From the NCBI RefSeq assembly GCF_907165205.1, contig NC_058196.1:7668501-7732500 (forward strand): a DNA stretch of 64,000 bases, given 5' to 3'. Positions 47,201-60,700 of this stretch are shown here, piece by piece (the stretch's first letter is position 1; each line of letters begins with the position of its first letter). Under the pieces are notes generated by a model that saw only the letters and a program-made list of their open reading frames with translations, had not been told where the DNA came from and ran no database searches. This stretch comes from Coccinella septempunctata (Eukaryota; Arthropoda; Insecta; Coleoptera; Coccinellidae). Both the position numbers and the translations under genes were made by a program.

Positions 47201-49579
47201 GTAGTTTCAAGATTTGGTTCGAATTGATCCAACAGTTTTCGAGGAATTGATATCCCACTTTGCCGAATTGACCACTGAAATCTCAATTCCTATCTGAACT
47301 ATCGAACTGAAATTCAACATGTACATCTCAATTCGAAAACTATGTGCAGATTCAAGATTTGGTTCGAATCGATCCAATAGTTCCTTGGGGATTGAAATGA
47401 TATTTTGCCGAATCGACTACTGAAATCTTCATTCCTATCAGAACTATCGATCTGAAATTCAACATGTGCATCTCAATTCGAAAACTATGTGCAGTTTCAA
47501 GATTTGGGTCGAATTGGTTCAACAGTTTTTGAGGAATTGATATCACACTTTGCCGAATAGACCACTGAAATCTCAATTCCTTTCTGCACTATCGAACTGA
47601 AATTCAACATGTGCATCTCAATTCGAAAACTATGTGCAGTTTCAAGATTTGGGTCGAATTGGTTCAACAGTTTTTGAGGAATTGATATCACACTTTGCCG
47701 AATAGACCACTGAAATCTCAATTCCTTTCTGCACTATCGAACTGAAATTCAACATGTGCATCTCAATTCGAAAACTATGTGCAGTTTCGAGATTTGGTTC
47801 GAATCGATCCAACAGTTTTCGAGGAATTGATATCACACTTTGCCGAATAGACCACTGAAATCTCAATTCCTATCTGAACTATCAAACTGAATTTCAACAT
47901 GTGGATCTCAATTCGAAAACTATGTGCAGTTTCAAGATTTGGTTCGAATTGGTTCAACAGTTTTTGAGGAATTGATATCACACTTTGCCGAATAGACCAC
48001 TGAAATCTCAATTCCTATCTGCACTATCGAACTGAAATTCAACATGTGCATCTCAATTCGAAAACTATGTGCAGTTTCAAGATTTGGTTCGAATTGATCC
48101 AAAAGTTTTCGAGGAATGGATATCACACTTTGCTGAATAGACCACTGAAATCTCAATTCCTATCTGCACTATCGAACTGAAATTCAACATGTGCATCTCA
48201 ATTCGAAAACTACGTGCAGTTTCAAGATTTGGTTCGAATTGATCCAACAGTTTTCGAGGAATTGATATCACAATTTGCCGAATAGACCACTAGAATCTCA
48301 ATTCCTATCTGAACTATCGAACTGAAATTCAACATGTGCATCTCAATTCGAAAACTATGTGCAGTTTCAAGATTTGGTTCGAATTGATCCAACAGTTTTC
48401 GAGGAATTGATATCACACTTTGCCGAATTGACCACTGAAATCTCAATTCGTATCTGAACTATCGAACTGAAATTCAACATGTGCATCTCAAAACTATGTG
48501 CAGATTCAAGATTTGGTTCGAATCGATCCAATAGTTCCTTGGGGATTGAAATGATATTTTGCCGAATCGACAACTGAAATCTTTATTCCTATCAGAACTA
48601 TCGATCTGAAATTCAACATGTGCATCTCAATTCGAAAACTATGTGCAGTTTCAAGATTTGGGTCGAATTGGTTCAACAGTTTTTGATGAATTGATATCAA
48701 ACTTTGCCGAATAGACCACTGAAATCTCAATTCCTTTCAGCACTATCGAACTGATATTCAACATGTGCATCTCAATTCGAAAACTATGTGCAGTTTCAAG
48801 ATTTGGTTCGAATTGATCCAACAGTTTTCGAGGAATTGATATCACACTTTGCCGAATTGACCACTGAAATCTCAATTCCTATCTGAACTATCGAACTGAA
48901 ATTCAACATGTACATCTCAGTCCGAAAACTATGTGCAGTTTCAAGATTTGGTTCGAATTGATCCAACAGTTTTCGAGGAATTGATATCACAATTTGCCGA
49001 ATTGACCACTGAAATCTCAATTTCTATCTGAACTATCGAACTGAAATTCAACATGTGCATCTCAATACGAAAACTATGAGCAGTTTCAAGATTTGGTTCG
49101 AATTGATCCAATAGTTCCTTAGGAATTGAAATGATATTTTGTCGAATCGACTTCTGAAATCTCCATTCCTATTAGTACTATCGATCTGAAATTCAACACG
49201 TGCATCTCATTTCGAAAACTATGTGCAGTTTCACGATTTGGTTCGAATCGATCCAATAGTTCTTTAGGGATTGAAATGATATTTTGCCGAATCGACTACT
49301 GAAAACTTCATTCCTATCAGAACTATCGATCTGAAATTCAACATGTGTATCTCAATTCGAAAACTACGTGCAGTTTCAAGATTTGGTTCGAATTGGTTCA
49401 GCAGTTTTTGAGGAATTGATATCGAATTGATCCAACATTGTTCGAGGAATTAGTATCACACTTTGCCGAATTGACCACTGAAATCTCAATTCCTATCTGA
49501 ACTATCGAACTGAAATTCAACATGTGCATCCCATTTCGAAAACTATGTGCAGTTTCAAAATTTGGTTCGAATTGATCCA
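37335..49579 (-). repeat. 145-bp satellite, block E (reverse orientation)
   Basis: About 84 monomers. Several overlapping higher-order copies are visible from unusual monomers: 38,660-39,460 with 40,540-41,340 (offset 1,879); 42,130-42,790 with 44,600-45,250 (2,465, 17 monomers); 43,035-44,390 with 46,225-47,576 (3,190, 22 monomers); 45,580-46,126 with 46,594-47,141 (1,015, 7 monomers); and three-monomer (435-bp) steps near 43,000-43,660 and 47,000-47,570. The second monomer subfamily recurs every few units. Confidence 0.92.
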
Positions 49580-51713
49580 AGAAACTGTACACAGTTTTCG
49601 AATTGAGATGCACATGTTGAATTTCAGTTCGATAGTTCAGATAGGAATTGAGATATCAGTTGTCAATTCGGCAAAGTGTGATATCAATTCCTCAAAATTT
49701 ATTGGATCAATTCCAACCAAATCTTGAAAATGCACATGGTTTTCGAATTGAGATGCACATGTTGAATTTCAGTTCGATAGTTCAGATAGGAATTGAGATT
49801 TCAGTGGTCAATTCAGCAAAGTGTGATATCAATTCCTCAAAAACTGTTGGATCAATTCGACCCAAATCTTGAAACTGCACGTAGTTTTCGAATTGAGATG
49901 CACATGTTGAATTTCAGTTCGATAGTTCTTATAGGAATGGAGATTTCAGTAGTCGATTCGGCAAAATATCATTTCAATTCCTAAGGTACTATTGGATCGA
50001 TTCGAACCAAATCTTGAAACTGCACATAGTTTTCGAATTGAGATGCACATATTGAATTTCAGTTCGAAAGTTCAGATAGGAATTGAGATTTCAGTGGTCA
50101 ATTCGGCAAAGTGTGATATCAATTCCTCGAAAACTGTTGGATCAATTCGAACCGAATCTTGAGACTGCACATAGTTTTCGAATTGAGATGCACATGTTGA
50201 ATTTCAGTTCGATAGTGCAGATAGGAATTGAGATTTCAGTGGTCTATTCGGCAAAGTGTGATATCAATTCCTCGAAAACTGTTAGATCAATTCGAACCAA
50301 ATCTTGAAACTGCACATAGTTTTCGAAATGAGATGCACATGTTGAATTTCAGATCGATAGTTCTAATAGGAATGGAGATTTCAGGAGTCGATTCGACAAA
50401 ATATCATTTCAATTCTTAAGGAACTATTGGATCAATTCGAACCAAATCTTGAAACTGCACATAGTTTTCGGATTGAGATGCACATGTTGAATTTCAGATA
50501 GGAATTGAGATTTGAGTGGTCGAATCGACAAAATATCATTTCAATTCCTAAGGAACTATTGGATCAATTCTACCCAAATCCCGAAACTGTTCACAGTTTT
50601 TGATTTGAGATGCATATGTTGAATTTTAGTTCGATAGTTCAGATAGGAATTGTGATTTCAGTGGTCAATTCGGCAAAGTGTCATATCAATTCCTCGAAAA
50701 CTGTTGAACCAATTCGACTCAAATCTTTTTACTGCACATAGTTTTCGAAATGAGACGCACATGTTGAATTTCAGATCGATAGTTCTGATAGGAATGGAGA
50801 TTTCAGTGGTCGATTCGACAAAATATTATTTCAATTCCTAAGGAACTTTTGGATCAATTCGAACCAAATCTTGAAACTGCACATAGTTTTCGAATTGAGA
50901 TGCACATGTTGAATTTTATTTCGATAGTTCAGATAGGAATTGAGATTTCAGTGGTCAATTCGGCAAAGTGTGATATCAATTCTTCGAAAACTGTTTGATC
51001 AATTTGAACCAAATTTTGAAACTGCACATAGTTTTCGAAATGGGATGCACATGTTGAATTTCAGTTCGATAGTTCAGATAGGAATTGAGATTTCAGTGGT
51101 CAATTCGGCAAAGTGTGAATCTAATTCCTCGAACAATGTTGGATCAATTCGAACCAAATCTTGAAATTTTACACAGTTTTCGAATTGAGATGCAAATGTT
51201 GAATTTCAGTTCGATAGTTCAGATAGGAATTGAGATTTCAGTTGTCAATGCGGCAAAGTGTGATATCAATTCCTTGAAAACTGTTGGATCAATTTGAACC
51301 AAATTTTGAAACTGCACATAGTTTTCGAAATGTGATGCACATGTTGAATTTCAGTTCGATAGTTCTGATAGGAATTGAGATTTCAGTGGTCTATTCGGCA
51401 AAGTGTGATATCAATTTCTCAAAAACTGTTGGACCAATACGACCCAAATCTTTTTACTGCACATAGTTTTCGAAATGAGACGCACATGTTGAATTTCAGA
51501 TCGATAGTTCTGATAGGAATGGAGATTTCAGTGGTCGATTCGACAAAATATTATTTCAATTCCTAAGGAACTTTTGGATCAATTCGAACCAAATCTTGAA
51601 ACTGCACATAGTTTTCGAATTGAGATGCACATGTTGAATTTCAGTTCGATAGTTCAGATAGAAATTGAGATTTCAGTGGTCAATTCGGCAAAGTGTGATA
51701 TCAATTCCTCGAA
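49580..51713 (+). repeat. 145-bp satellite, block F (forward orientation, inverted copy of part of block G)
   Basis: About 15 monomers. The part from about 50,700 to 51,566 is the reverse complement of about 56,126-56,992 (paired coordinates add to 107,692), sharing rare variants such as CTTTTTACTGCACATAG. It begins at a joint where ATTGATCCAA runs straight into GAAACTGTACACAG and ends at a switch within TCGAAAACT. Confidence 0.9.
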
Positions 51714-54700
51714 AACTATGTGCAGTTTCAAGATTTGGTTCGAATTGATCCAACAGTTTTCGAGGAATTGATATCACACTTTGCCGAATTGACCACTGAA
51801 ATCTCAATTCCTATCTGAACTTTCGAACCGAAATTCAATATGTGCATCTCAATTCGAAAACTATGTGCAGTTTCAAGATTTGGTTCGAATCGATCCAATA
51901 GTACCTTAGGAATTGAAATGATATTTTGCCGAATCGACTACTGAAATCTCCATTCCTATAAGAACTATCGAACTGAAATTCAACATGTGCATCTCAATTC
52001 GAAAACTACGTGCAGTTTCAAGATTTGGGTCGAATTGATCCAACAGTTTTTGAGGAATTGATATCACACTTTGCTGAATTGACCACTGAAATCTCAATTC
52101 CTATCTGAACTATCGAACTGAAATTCAACATGTGCATCTCAATTCGAAAACCATGTGCATTTTCAAGATTTGGTTGGAATTGATCCAATAAATTTTGAAG
52201 AATTGATATCACACTTTGCCGAATTGACAACTGATATCTCAATTCCTATCTGAACTATCGAACTGAAAGTCAACATGTGCATCTCAATTCGAAAACTGTG
52301 TACAGTTTCTAGATTTGGGTCGAATTGATCCAATAGTTCCTTCGGATTTGACATCATACTTTATCGAATCGACCACTGAAATCTCATTTCCTATCTGAAC
52401 TATCGAACTGAAATTCAACATGTGCATCTCAATTCGAAAACTATGTGCAGTTTCAGATTTGGTTCGAATTGCTCCAAAAGTTTTTTAGGAATTGAGATAA
52501 CACTTTGCCGAATTGACCACTCGAATCTCAATTCCTATCAGAACTATCGAACTGAAATTCATAGTGTGCATCTCAATTCGAAAACTGTGAACACTTTCGA
52601 GATTTGGGTCGAATTGATCCAATAGTTCCTTAGGAATTGAAATTATACTTAGTCGAATCGACCACTGAAATCTCAATTCCTATCTGAACTATTGAACTGA
52701 AATACAACATGTGCATCTCATTTCGAAAACTTTGTGCATTTTTAAGATTTGGTTCGAATTGGTCCAATTGTTTTTGAGGAATTGATATCATATTTTGGCG
52801 AATTGACCACTGAAATCTCAATTCCCATCTGAACTATCGAACTGAAATTCAACGTGTGCATCTCAATTCGAAAACTGTTTACAGTTTCAAGATTTGGGTC
52901 GAATTGATCCAATAAATTTTGAGGAATTGATATCACACTTTGCCGAATTGACAACTGATATCTCAATTCCTATCTGAACTATCGAACTGAAAGTAAACAT
53001 GTGCATCTCAATTCGAAATCTGTGTACAGTTTCTAGATTTGGGTCGAATTGATCCAATAGTTCCTTCGGATTTGACGTCATACTTTATCGAATCGACCAA
53101 TAAAATCTCATTTCCTATCTGAACTATCGAAAGGAAATTCAACATGTGCATCTCAATTCGAAAACTATGTGCAGTTTCAAGATTTGGTTCGAATTGATCC
53201 AATTGTTTTTGAGGAATTGATATCACATTTTGGCGAATTGACCACTGAAATCTCAATTCCCATCTGAACTATCGAACTGAAATTCAACATGTGCATCGCA
53301 ATTCGAAAACTGTGTAAAGTTTCGAGATTTGGGTCGAATTGATCCAATAATTCCTTAGGAATTGAAACCATACTCTGTCGAATCGTCTACTGAATTCTCC
53401 ATTCCTATCTTAACTATCGAACTGAAATTCAACATGTGCATCTCAATTCGAAAACCATGTGCAGTCTCAAGATTTGGGTCGAATTGATCCAACAGTTTTT
53501 GAGGAATTGATATCACAGTTAGTCGAATGTACTACTGAAATCTCAATTCCTATTTGAACTATCGAACTGAAATTCAACGTGTGCATCTCAATTCGAAAAC
53601 TGTTTACAGTTTCAAGATTTGGGTCGAATTGATCCAACAGTTTTTGAGGAATTGATATCACACTTAGCTGAATTGACCACTGAAATCTCAATTCCTATCT
53701 GAACTATCGAACTGAAATTTAACATGTGCATCTCAATTCGAAAACTGTGTAGAGTTTCGAGATTTGGGTCGAATTGATCCAACAGTTTTTGAGGAATTGA
53801 TATCACACTTTGCCGAGTTGACCACTGAAATCTCAATTCCTATCTGAACAATCAAACTGTAATTCAACATGTGCATCTCAATTCGAAAACTGTGTACAGT
53901 TTCGAGATTTGGATCGAATTGATACAAAAATTTCTTAGGAATTGAAATCATACTTTGTCGAATCGACCACTGAAATCTCAATTCCTATCAGAACTATCGT
54001 ACTGAAATACAGCATATGCATCTCATTTCGAAAACTATGTGCAGTTTAAAGATTTGGTTCGAATTGATCCAACAGTTTTCGAGGAATTGACATCATACTT
54101 TATTGATATCACACTTTGCCGAATAGACCACTGAAATCTCAATTCCTATCTGCACTTTCGAACTGAAATTCAACATGTGCATCTCAATTCGAAAACTATG
54201 TGCAGTTTCAAGATTTGGTTCGAATTGATCCAACAGTTTTCGAGTAATTTATATCACACTTTGCCGAATTGACCATTGAATTCTCAATTCCTATCTGAAC
54301 TATCGAACTGAAATTCAACATTTGCATCTCAATTCGAAAACTATGTGCAGTTTCTAGATTTGGTTCGAATCGATCCAATAGTTCCTTAGGAATTGAAATG
54401 ATATTTTGCCGAATCGACTACAAAAATCTTCATTCCTATCAGAACTATCGAACTGAAATTCAACATGTGCAACTCAATCCGAAAACAATGTGAAGTTTCA
54501 AGATTTGGTTCGAATTGATCCAACAGTTTTCGAGGAACTGATATGACACTTTGCCGAATTGACCACTGAAATCACAATTCCTATCTGAACTATCGAACTA
54601 AAATTCAACATGTGCATCTCAAATCAAAAACTGTGTACAGTTTCGGGATTTGGGTCGAATTGATCCAATAGTTCCTTAGGAATTGAAATGATATAATGTC

Positions 54701-57700
54701 GAATCGACTTCTGAAATCTCCATTCCCATTAGAACTATCGATCTGAAATTCAACATGTGCATCTCAATTCGAAAACTATGTGCAGTTTCAAGATTTGGGT
54801 CGAATTGGTTCAACAGTTTTTGAGGAATTGATATCACACTTTGCCGAATAGACCACTGAAATCTCAATTCCTATCTGCACTATCTAACTGAAATTCAACA
54901 TGTGCATCTCAATTCGAAAACTATGTGCAGTTTCAAAATTTGGTTCAAATTGATCCAACAGTTTTCAAGGAATTGATATCACACTTTACCGAATTGACAA
55001 CTGAAATCTCCATTCCTATCTGAACTATCGAACTGAAATTCAACATGTGCATCTCAATTCGAAAACTATGTGCAGTTTCAAGATTTGGTTCGAATTGATC
55101 CAACATTGTTCGAGGAATTAGTATCACACTTTGCCGAATTGACCACTGAAATCTCAATTCCTATCTGAACTATCGAACTGAAATTCAACATGTGCATCCC
55201 ATTTCGAAAACTATGGGCAGTTTCAAAATTTGGTTCGAATTGATTCAACAGTTTTCGTGGAATTGATATCACACTTTGCCGAATTGACCACTGAAATCTC
55301 AATTCCTATCTGAACTATCGAACTGAAATTCAACATGTGCATCTCAATTCGAAAACTATGTGCAGTTTCAAGATTTGGTTCGAATTGATCCAAGAGTTCT
55401 TTAGGAATTGAAATAATATTTTGTCGAATCGACCACTGAAATCTCCATTCCTATCAGAACTATCGATCTGAAATACAACATGTGCGTCTCATTTCGAAAA
55501 CTATGTGCAGTTTCAAGATTTGGGTCGAATTGGTCCAACAGTTTTTGAGAAATTGATATCACACTTTGCCGAATAGACCACTGAAATCTCAATTCCTATC
55601 AGAACTATCGAACTGAAATTCAACATGTGCATCACATTTCGAAAACTATGTGCAGTTTCAAAATTTGGTTCAAATTGATCCAACAGTTTTCAAGGAATTG
55701 ATATCACACTTTGCCGAATTGACAACTGAAATCTCAATTCCTATCTGAACTATCGAACTGAAATTCAACATGTGCATCTCAATTCGAAAACTGTGTAAAA
55801 TTTCAAGATTTGGTTCGAATTGATCCAACATTGTTCGAGGAATTAGTATCACACTTTGCCGAATTGACCACTGAAATCTCAATTCCTATCTGAACTATCG
55901 AACTGAAATTCAACATGTGCATCCCATTTCGAAAACTATGTGCAGTTTCAAAATTTGGTTCGAATTGATTCAACAGTTTTCGTGGAATTGATATCACACT
56001 TTGCCGAATTGACCACTGAAATCTCAATTCCTATCTGAACTATCGAACTGAAATTCAACATGTGCATCTCAATTCGAAAACTATGTGCAGTTTCAAGATT
56101 TGGTTCGAATTGATCCAAAAGTTCCTTAGGAATTGAAATAATATTTTGTCGAATCGACCACTGAAATCTCCATTCCTATCAGAACTATCGATCTGAAATT
56201 CAACATGTGCGTCTCATTTCGAAAACTATGTGCAGTAAAAAGATTTGGGTCGTATTGGTCCAACAGTTTTTGAGAAATTGATATCACACTTTGCCGAATA
56301 GACCACTGAAATCTCAATTCCTATCAGAACTATCGAACTGAAATTCAACATGTGCATCACATTTCGAAAACTATGTGCAGTTTCAAAATTTGGTTCAAAT
56401 TGATCCAACAGTTTTCAAGGAATTGATATCACACTTTGCCGCATTGACAACTGAAATCTCAATTCCTATCTGAACTATCGAACTGAAATTCAACATTTGC
56501 ATCTCAATTCGAAAACTGTGTAAAATTTCAAGATTTGGTTCGAATTGATCCAACATTGTTCGAGGAATTAGATTCACACTTTGCCGAATTGACCACTGAA
56601 ATCTCAATTCCTATCTGAACTATCGAACTGAAATTCAACATGTGCATCCCATTTCGAAAACTATGTGCAGTTTCAAAATTTGGTTCAAATTGATCAAACA
56701 GTTTTCGAAGAATTGATATCACACTTTGCCGAATTGACCACTGAAATCTCAATTCCTATCTGAACTATCGAAATAAAATTCAACATGTGCATCTCAATTC
56801 GAAAACTATGTGCAGTTTCAAGATTTGGTTCGAATTGATCCAAAAGTTCCTTAGGAATTGAAATAATATTTTGTCGAATCGACCACTGAAATCTCCATTC
56901 CTATCAGAACTATCGATCTGAAATTCAACATGTGCGTCTCATTTCGAAAACTATGTGCAGTAAAAAGATTTGAGTCGAATTGGTTCAACAGTTTTCGAGG
57001 AATTGATATCACACTTTGCCGAATTGACCACTGAAATCTCAATTCCTATCTGAACTATCGAACTGAAATTCAACATGTGCATCTCAATCCGAAAACAATG
57101 TAAAGTTTCAAGATTTGGTTCGCATTGATCCAACAGTTTTCGAGGAATTGATATGACACTTTGCCGAATTGACCACTGAAATCGCAATTCCTATCTGAAC
57201 TATCGAACTAAAATTCAACATATGCATCTCAAATCAAAAACTGTGAACAGTTTCGGGATTTGGGTCGAATTGATCCAATAGTTCCTTAGGAATTGAAATG
57301 ATATCTTGTCGATTCGACCACTCAAATCTCAATTCCTATTTGAAATTCAACATGTGCATCTCAATCCGAAAACTATGTGCAGTTTCAAGATTTGGTTCGA
57401 ATTGATCCAATAGTTCCTTAAGAATTGAAATGGTATTTTGTCGAATCGACTCCTGAAATCTCCATTCCTATTAGAACTATCGATCTGAAATTCAACATGT
57501 GCATCTCATTTCGAAAACTATGTGCAGTTTCAAGATTTGGTTCGAATTGATCTAACAGTTTTCGAGGAATTGATATCACACTTTGCCGAATAGACCACTG
57601 AAATCTCAATTCCTATCTGCACTATCGAACTGAAATTCAACATGTGCATCTCAATTCGAAAACTATGTGCAGTCTCAAGATTCGGTTCGAATTGATCCAA

Positions 57701-60700
57701 CAGTTTTCGAGGAATTGATATCACACTTTGCCGAATTGACCACTGAAATCTCAATTCCTATCTGAACTTTCGAACCGAAATTCAATATGTGCATCTCAAT
57801 TCGAAAACTATGTGCAGTTTCAAGATTTGGTTCGAATCGATCCAATAGTACCTTAGGAATTGAAATGATATTTTGCCGAATCGACTACTGAAATCTCCAT
57901 TCCTATAAGAACTATCGAACTGAAATTCAACATGTGCATCTCAATTCGAAAACTACGTGCAGTTTCAAGATTTGGGTCGAATTGATCCAATAAATTTTGA
58001 GGAATTGATATCAAACTTTGCTGAATTGACCACTGAAATCTCAATTCCTATCTGAACTATCGAACTGAAATTCAACATGTGCATCTCAATTCGAAAACCA
58101 TGTGCATTTTCAAGATTTGGTTGGAATTGATCCAATAAATTTTGAGGAATTGATATCAAACTTTGCCGAATTGACAACTGATATCTCAATTCCTATCTGA
58201 ACTATCGAACTGAAATTCAACATGTGCATCTCAATTCGAAAACTATGTGCAGTTTCAAAATTTGGTTCAAATTGATCCAACAGTTTTCAAGGAATTGATA
58301 TCACACTTTACCGAATTGACAACTGAAATCTCCATTCCTATCTGAACTATCGAACTGAAATTCAACATGTGCATCTCAATTCGAAAACTATGTGCAGTTT
58401 CAAGATTTGGTTCGAATTGATCCAACATTGTTCGAGGAATTAGTATCACACTTTGCCGAATTGACCACTGAAATCTCAATTCCTATCTGAACTATCGAAC
58501 TGAAATTCAACATGTGCATCCCATTTCGAAAACTATGGGCAGTTTCAAAATTTGGTTCGAATTGATTCAACAGTTTTCGTGGAATTGATATCACACTTTG
58601 CCGAATTGACCACTGAAATCTCAATTCCTATCTGAACTATCGAACTGAAATTCAACATGTGCATCTCAATTCGAAAACTATGTGCAGTTTCAAGATTTGG
58701 TTCGAATTGATCCAAGAGTTCTTTAGGAATTGAAATAATATTTTGTCGAATCGACCACTGAAATCTCCATTCCTATCAGAACTATCGATCTGAAATACAA
58801 CATGTGCGTCTCATTTCGAAAACTATGTGCAGTTTCAAGATTTGGGTCGAATTGGTCCAACAGTTTTTGAGAAATTGATATCACACTTTGCCGAATAGAC
58901 CACTGAAATCTCAATTCCTATCAGAACTATCGAACTGAAATTCAACATGTGCATCACATTTCGAAAACTATGTGCAGTTTCAAAATTTGGTTCAAATTGA
59001 TCCAACAGTTTTCAAGGAATTGATATCACACTTTGCCGAATTGACAACTGAAATCTCAATTCCTATCTGAACTATCGAACTGAAATTCAACATGTGCATC
59101 TCAATTCGAAAACTGTGTAAAATTTCAAGATTTGGTTCGAATTGATCCAACATTGTTCGAGGAATTAGTATCACACTTTGCCGAATTGACCACTGAAATC
59201 TCAATTCCTATCTGAACTATCGAACTGAAATTCAACATGTGCATCCCATTTCGAAAACTATGTGCAGTTTCAAAATTTGGTTCGAATTGATTCAACAGTT
59301 TTCGTGGAATTGATATCACACTTTGCCGAATTGACCACTGAAATCTCAATTCCTATCTGAACTATCGAACTGAAATTCAACATGTGCATCTCAATTCGAA
59401 AACTATGTGCAGTTTCAAGATTTGGTTCGAATTGATCCAAAAGTTCCTTAGGAATTGAAATAATATTTTGTCGAATCGACCACTGAAATCTCCATTCCTA
59501 TCAGAACTATCGATCTGAAATTCAACATGTGCGTCTCATTTCGAAAACTATGTGCAGTAAAAAGATTTGGGTCGTATTGGTCCAACAGTTTTTGAGAAAT
59601 TGATATCACACTTTGCCGAATAGACCACTGAAATCTCAATTCCTATCAGAACTATCGAACTGAAATTCAACATGTGCATCACATTTCGAAAACTATGTGC
59701 AGTTTCAAAATTTGGTTCAAATTGATCCAACAGTTTTCAAGGAATTGATATCACACTTTGCCGCATTGACAACTGAAATCTCAATTCCTATCTGAACTAT
59801 CGAACTGAAATTCAACATTTGCATCTCAATTCGAAAACTGTGTAAAATTTCAAGATTTGGTTCGAATTGATCCAACATTGTTCGAGGAATTAGATTCACA
59901 CTTTGCCGAATTGACCACTGAAATCTCAATTCCTATCTGAACTATCGAACTGAAATTCAACATGTGCATCCCATTTCGAAAACTATGTGCAGTTTCAAAA
60001 TTTGGTTCAAATTGATCAAACAGTTTTCGAAGAATTGATATCACACTTTGCCGAATTGACCACTGAAATCTCAATTCCTATCTGAACTATCGAAATAAAA
60101 TTCAACATGTGCATCTCAATTCGAAAACTATGTGCAGTTTCAAGATTTGGTTCGAATTGATCCAAAAGTTCCTTAGGAATTGAAATAATATTTTGTCGAA
60201 TCGACCACTGAAATCTCCATTCCTATCAGAACTATCGATCTGAAATTCAACATGTGCGTCTCATTTCGAAAACTATGTGCAGTAAAAAGATTTGAGTCGA
60301 ATTGGTTCAACAGTTTTCGAGGAATTGATATCACACTTTGCCGAATTGACCACTGAAATCTCAATTCCTATCTGAACTATCGAACTGAAATTCAACATGT
60401 GCATCTCAATCCGAAAACAATGTAAAGTTTCAAGATTTGGTTCGCATTGATCCAACAGTTTTCGAGGAATTGATATGACACTTTGCCGAATTGACCACTG
60501 AAATCGCAATTCCTATCTGAACTATCGAACTAAAATTCAACATATGCATCTCAAATCAAAAACTGTGAACAGTTTCGGGATTTGGGTCGAATTGATCCAA
60601 TAGTTCCTTAGGAATTGAAATGATATCTTGTCGATTCGACCACTCAAATCTCAATTCCTATTTGAAATTCAACATGTGCATCTCAATCCGAAAACTATGT

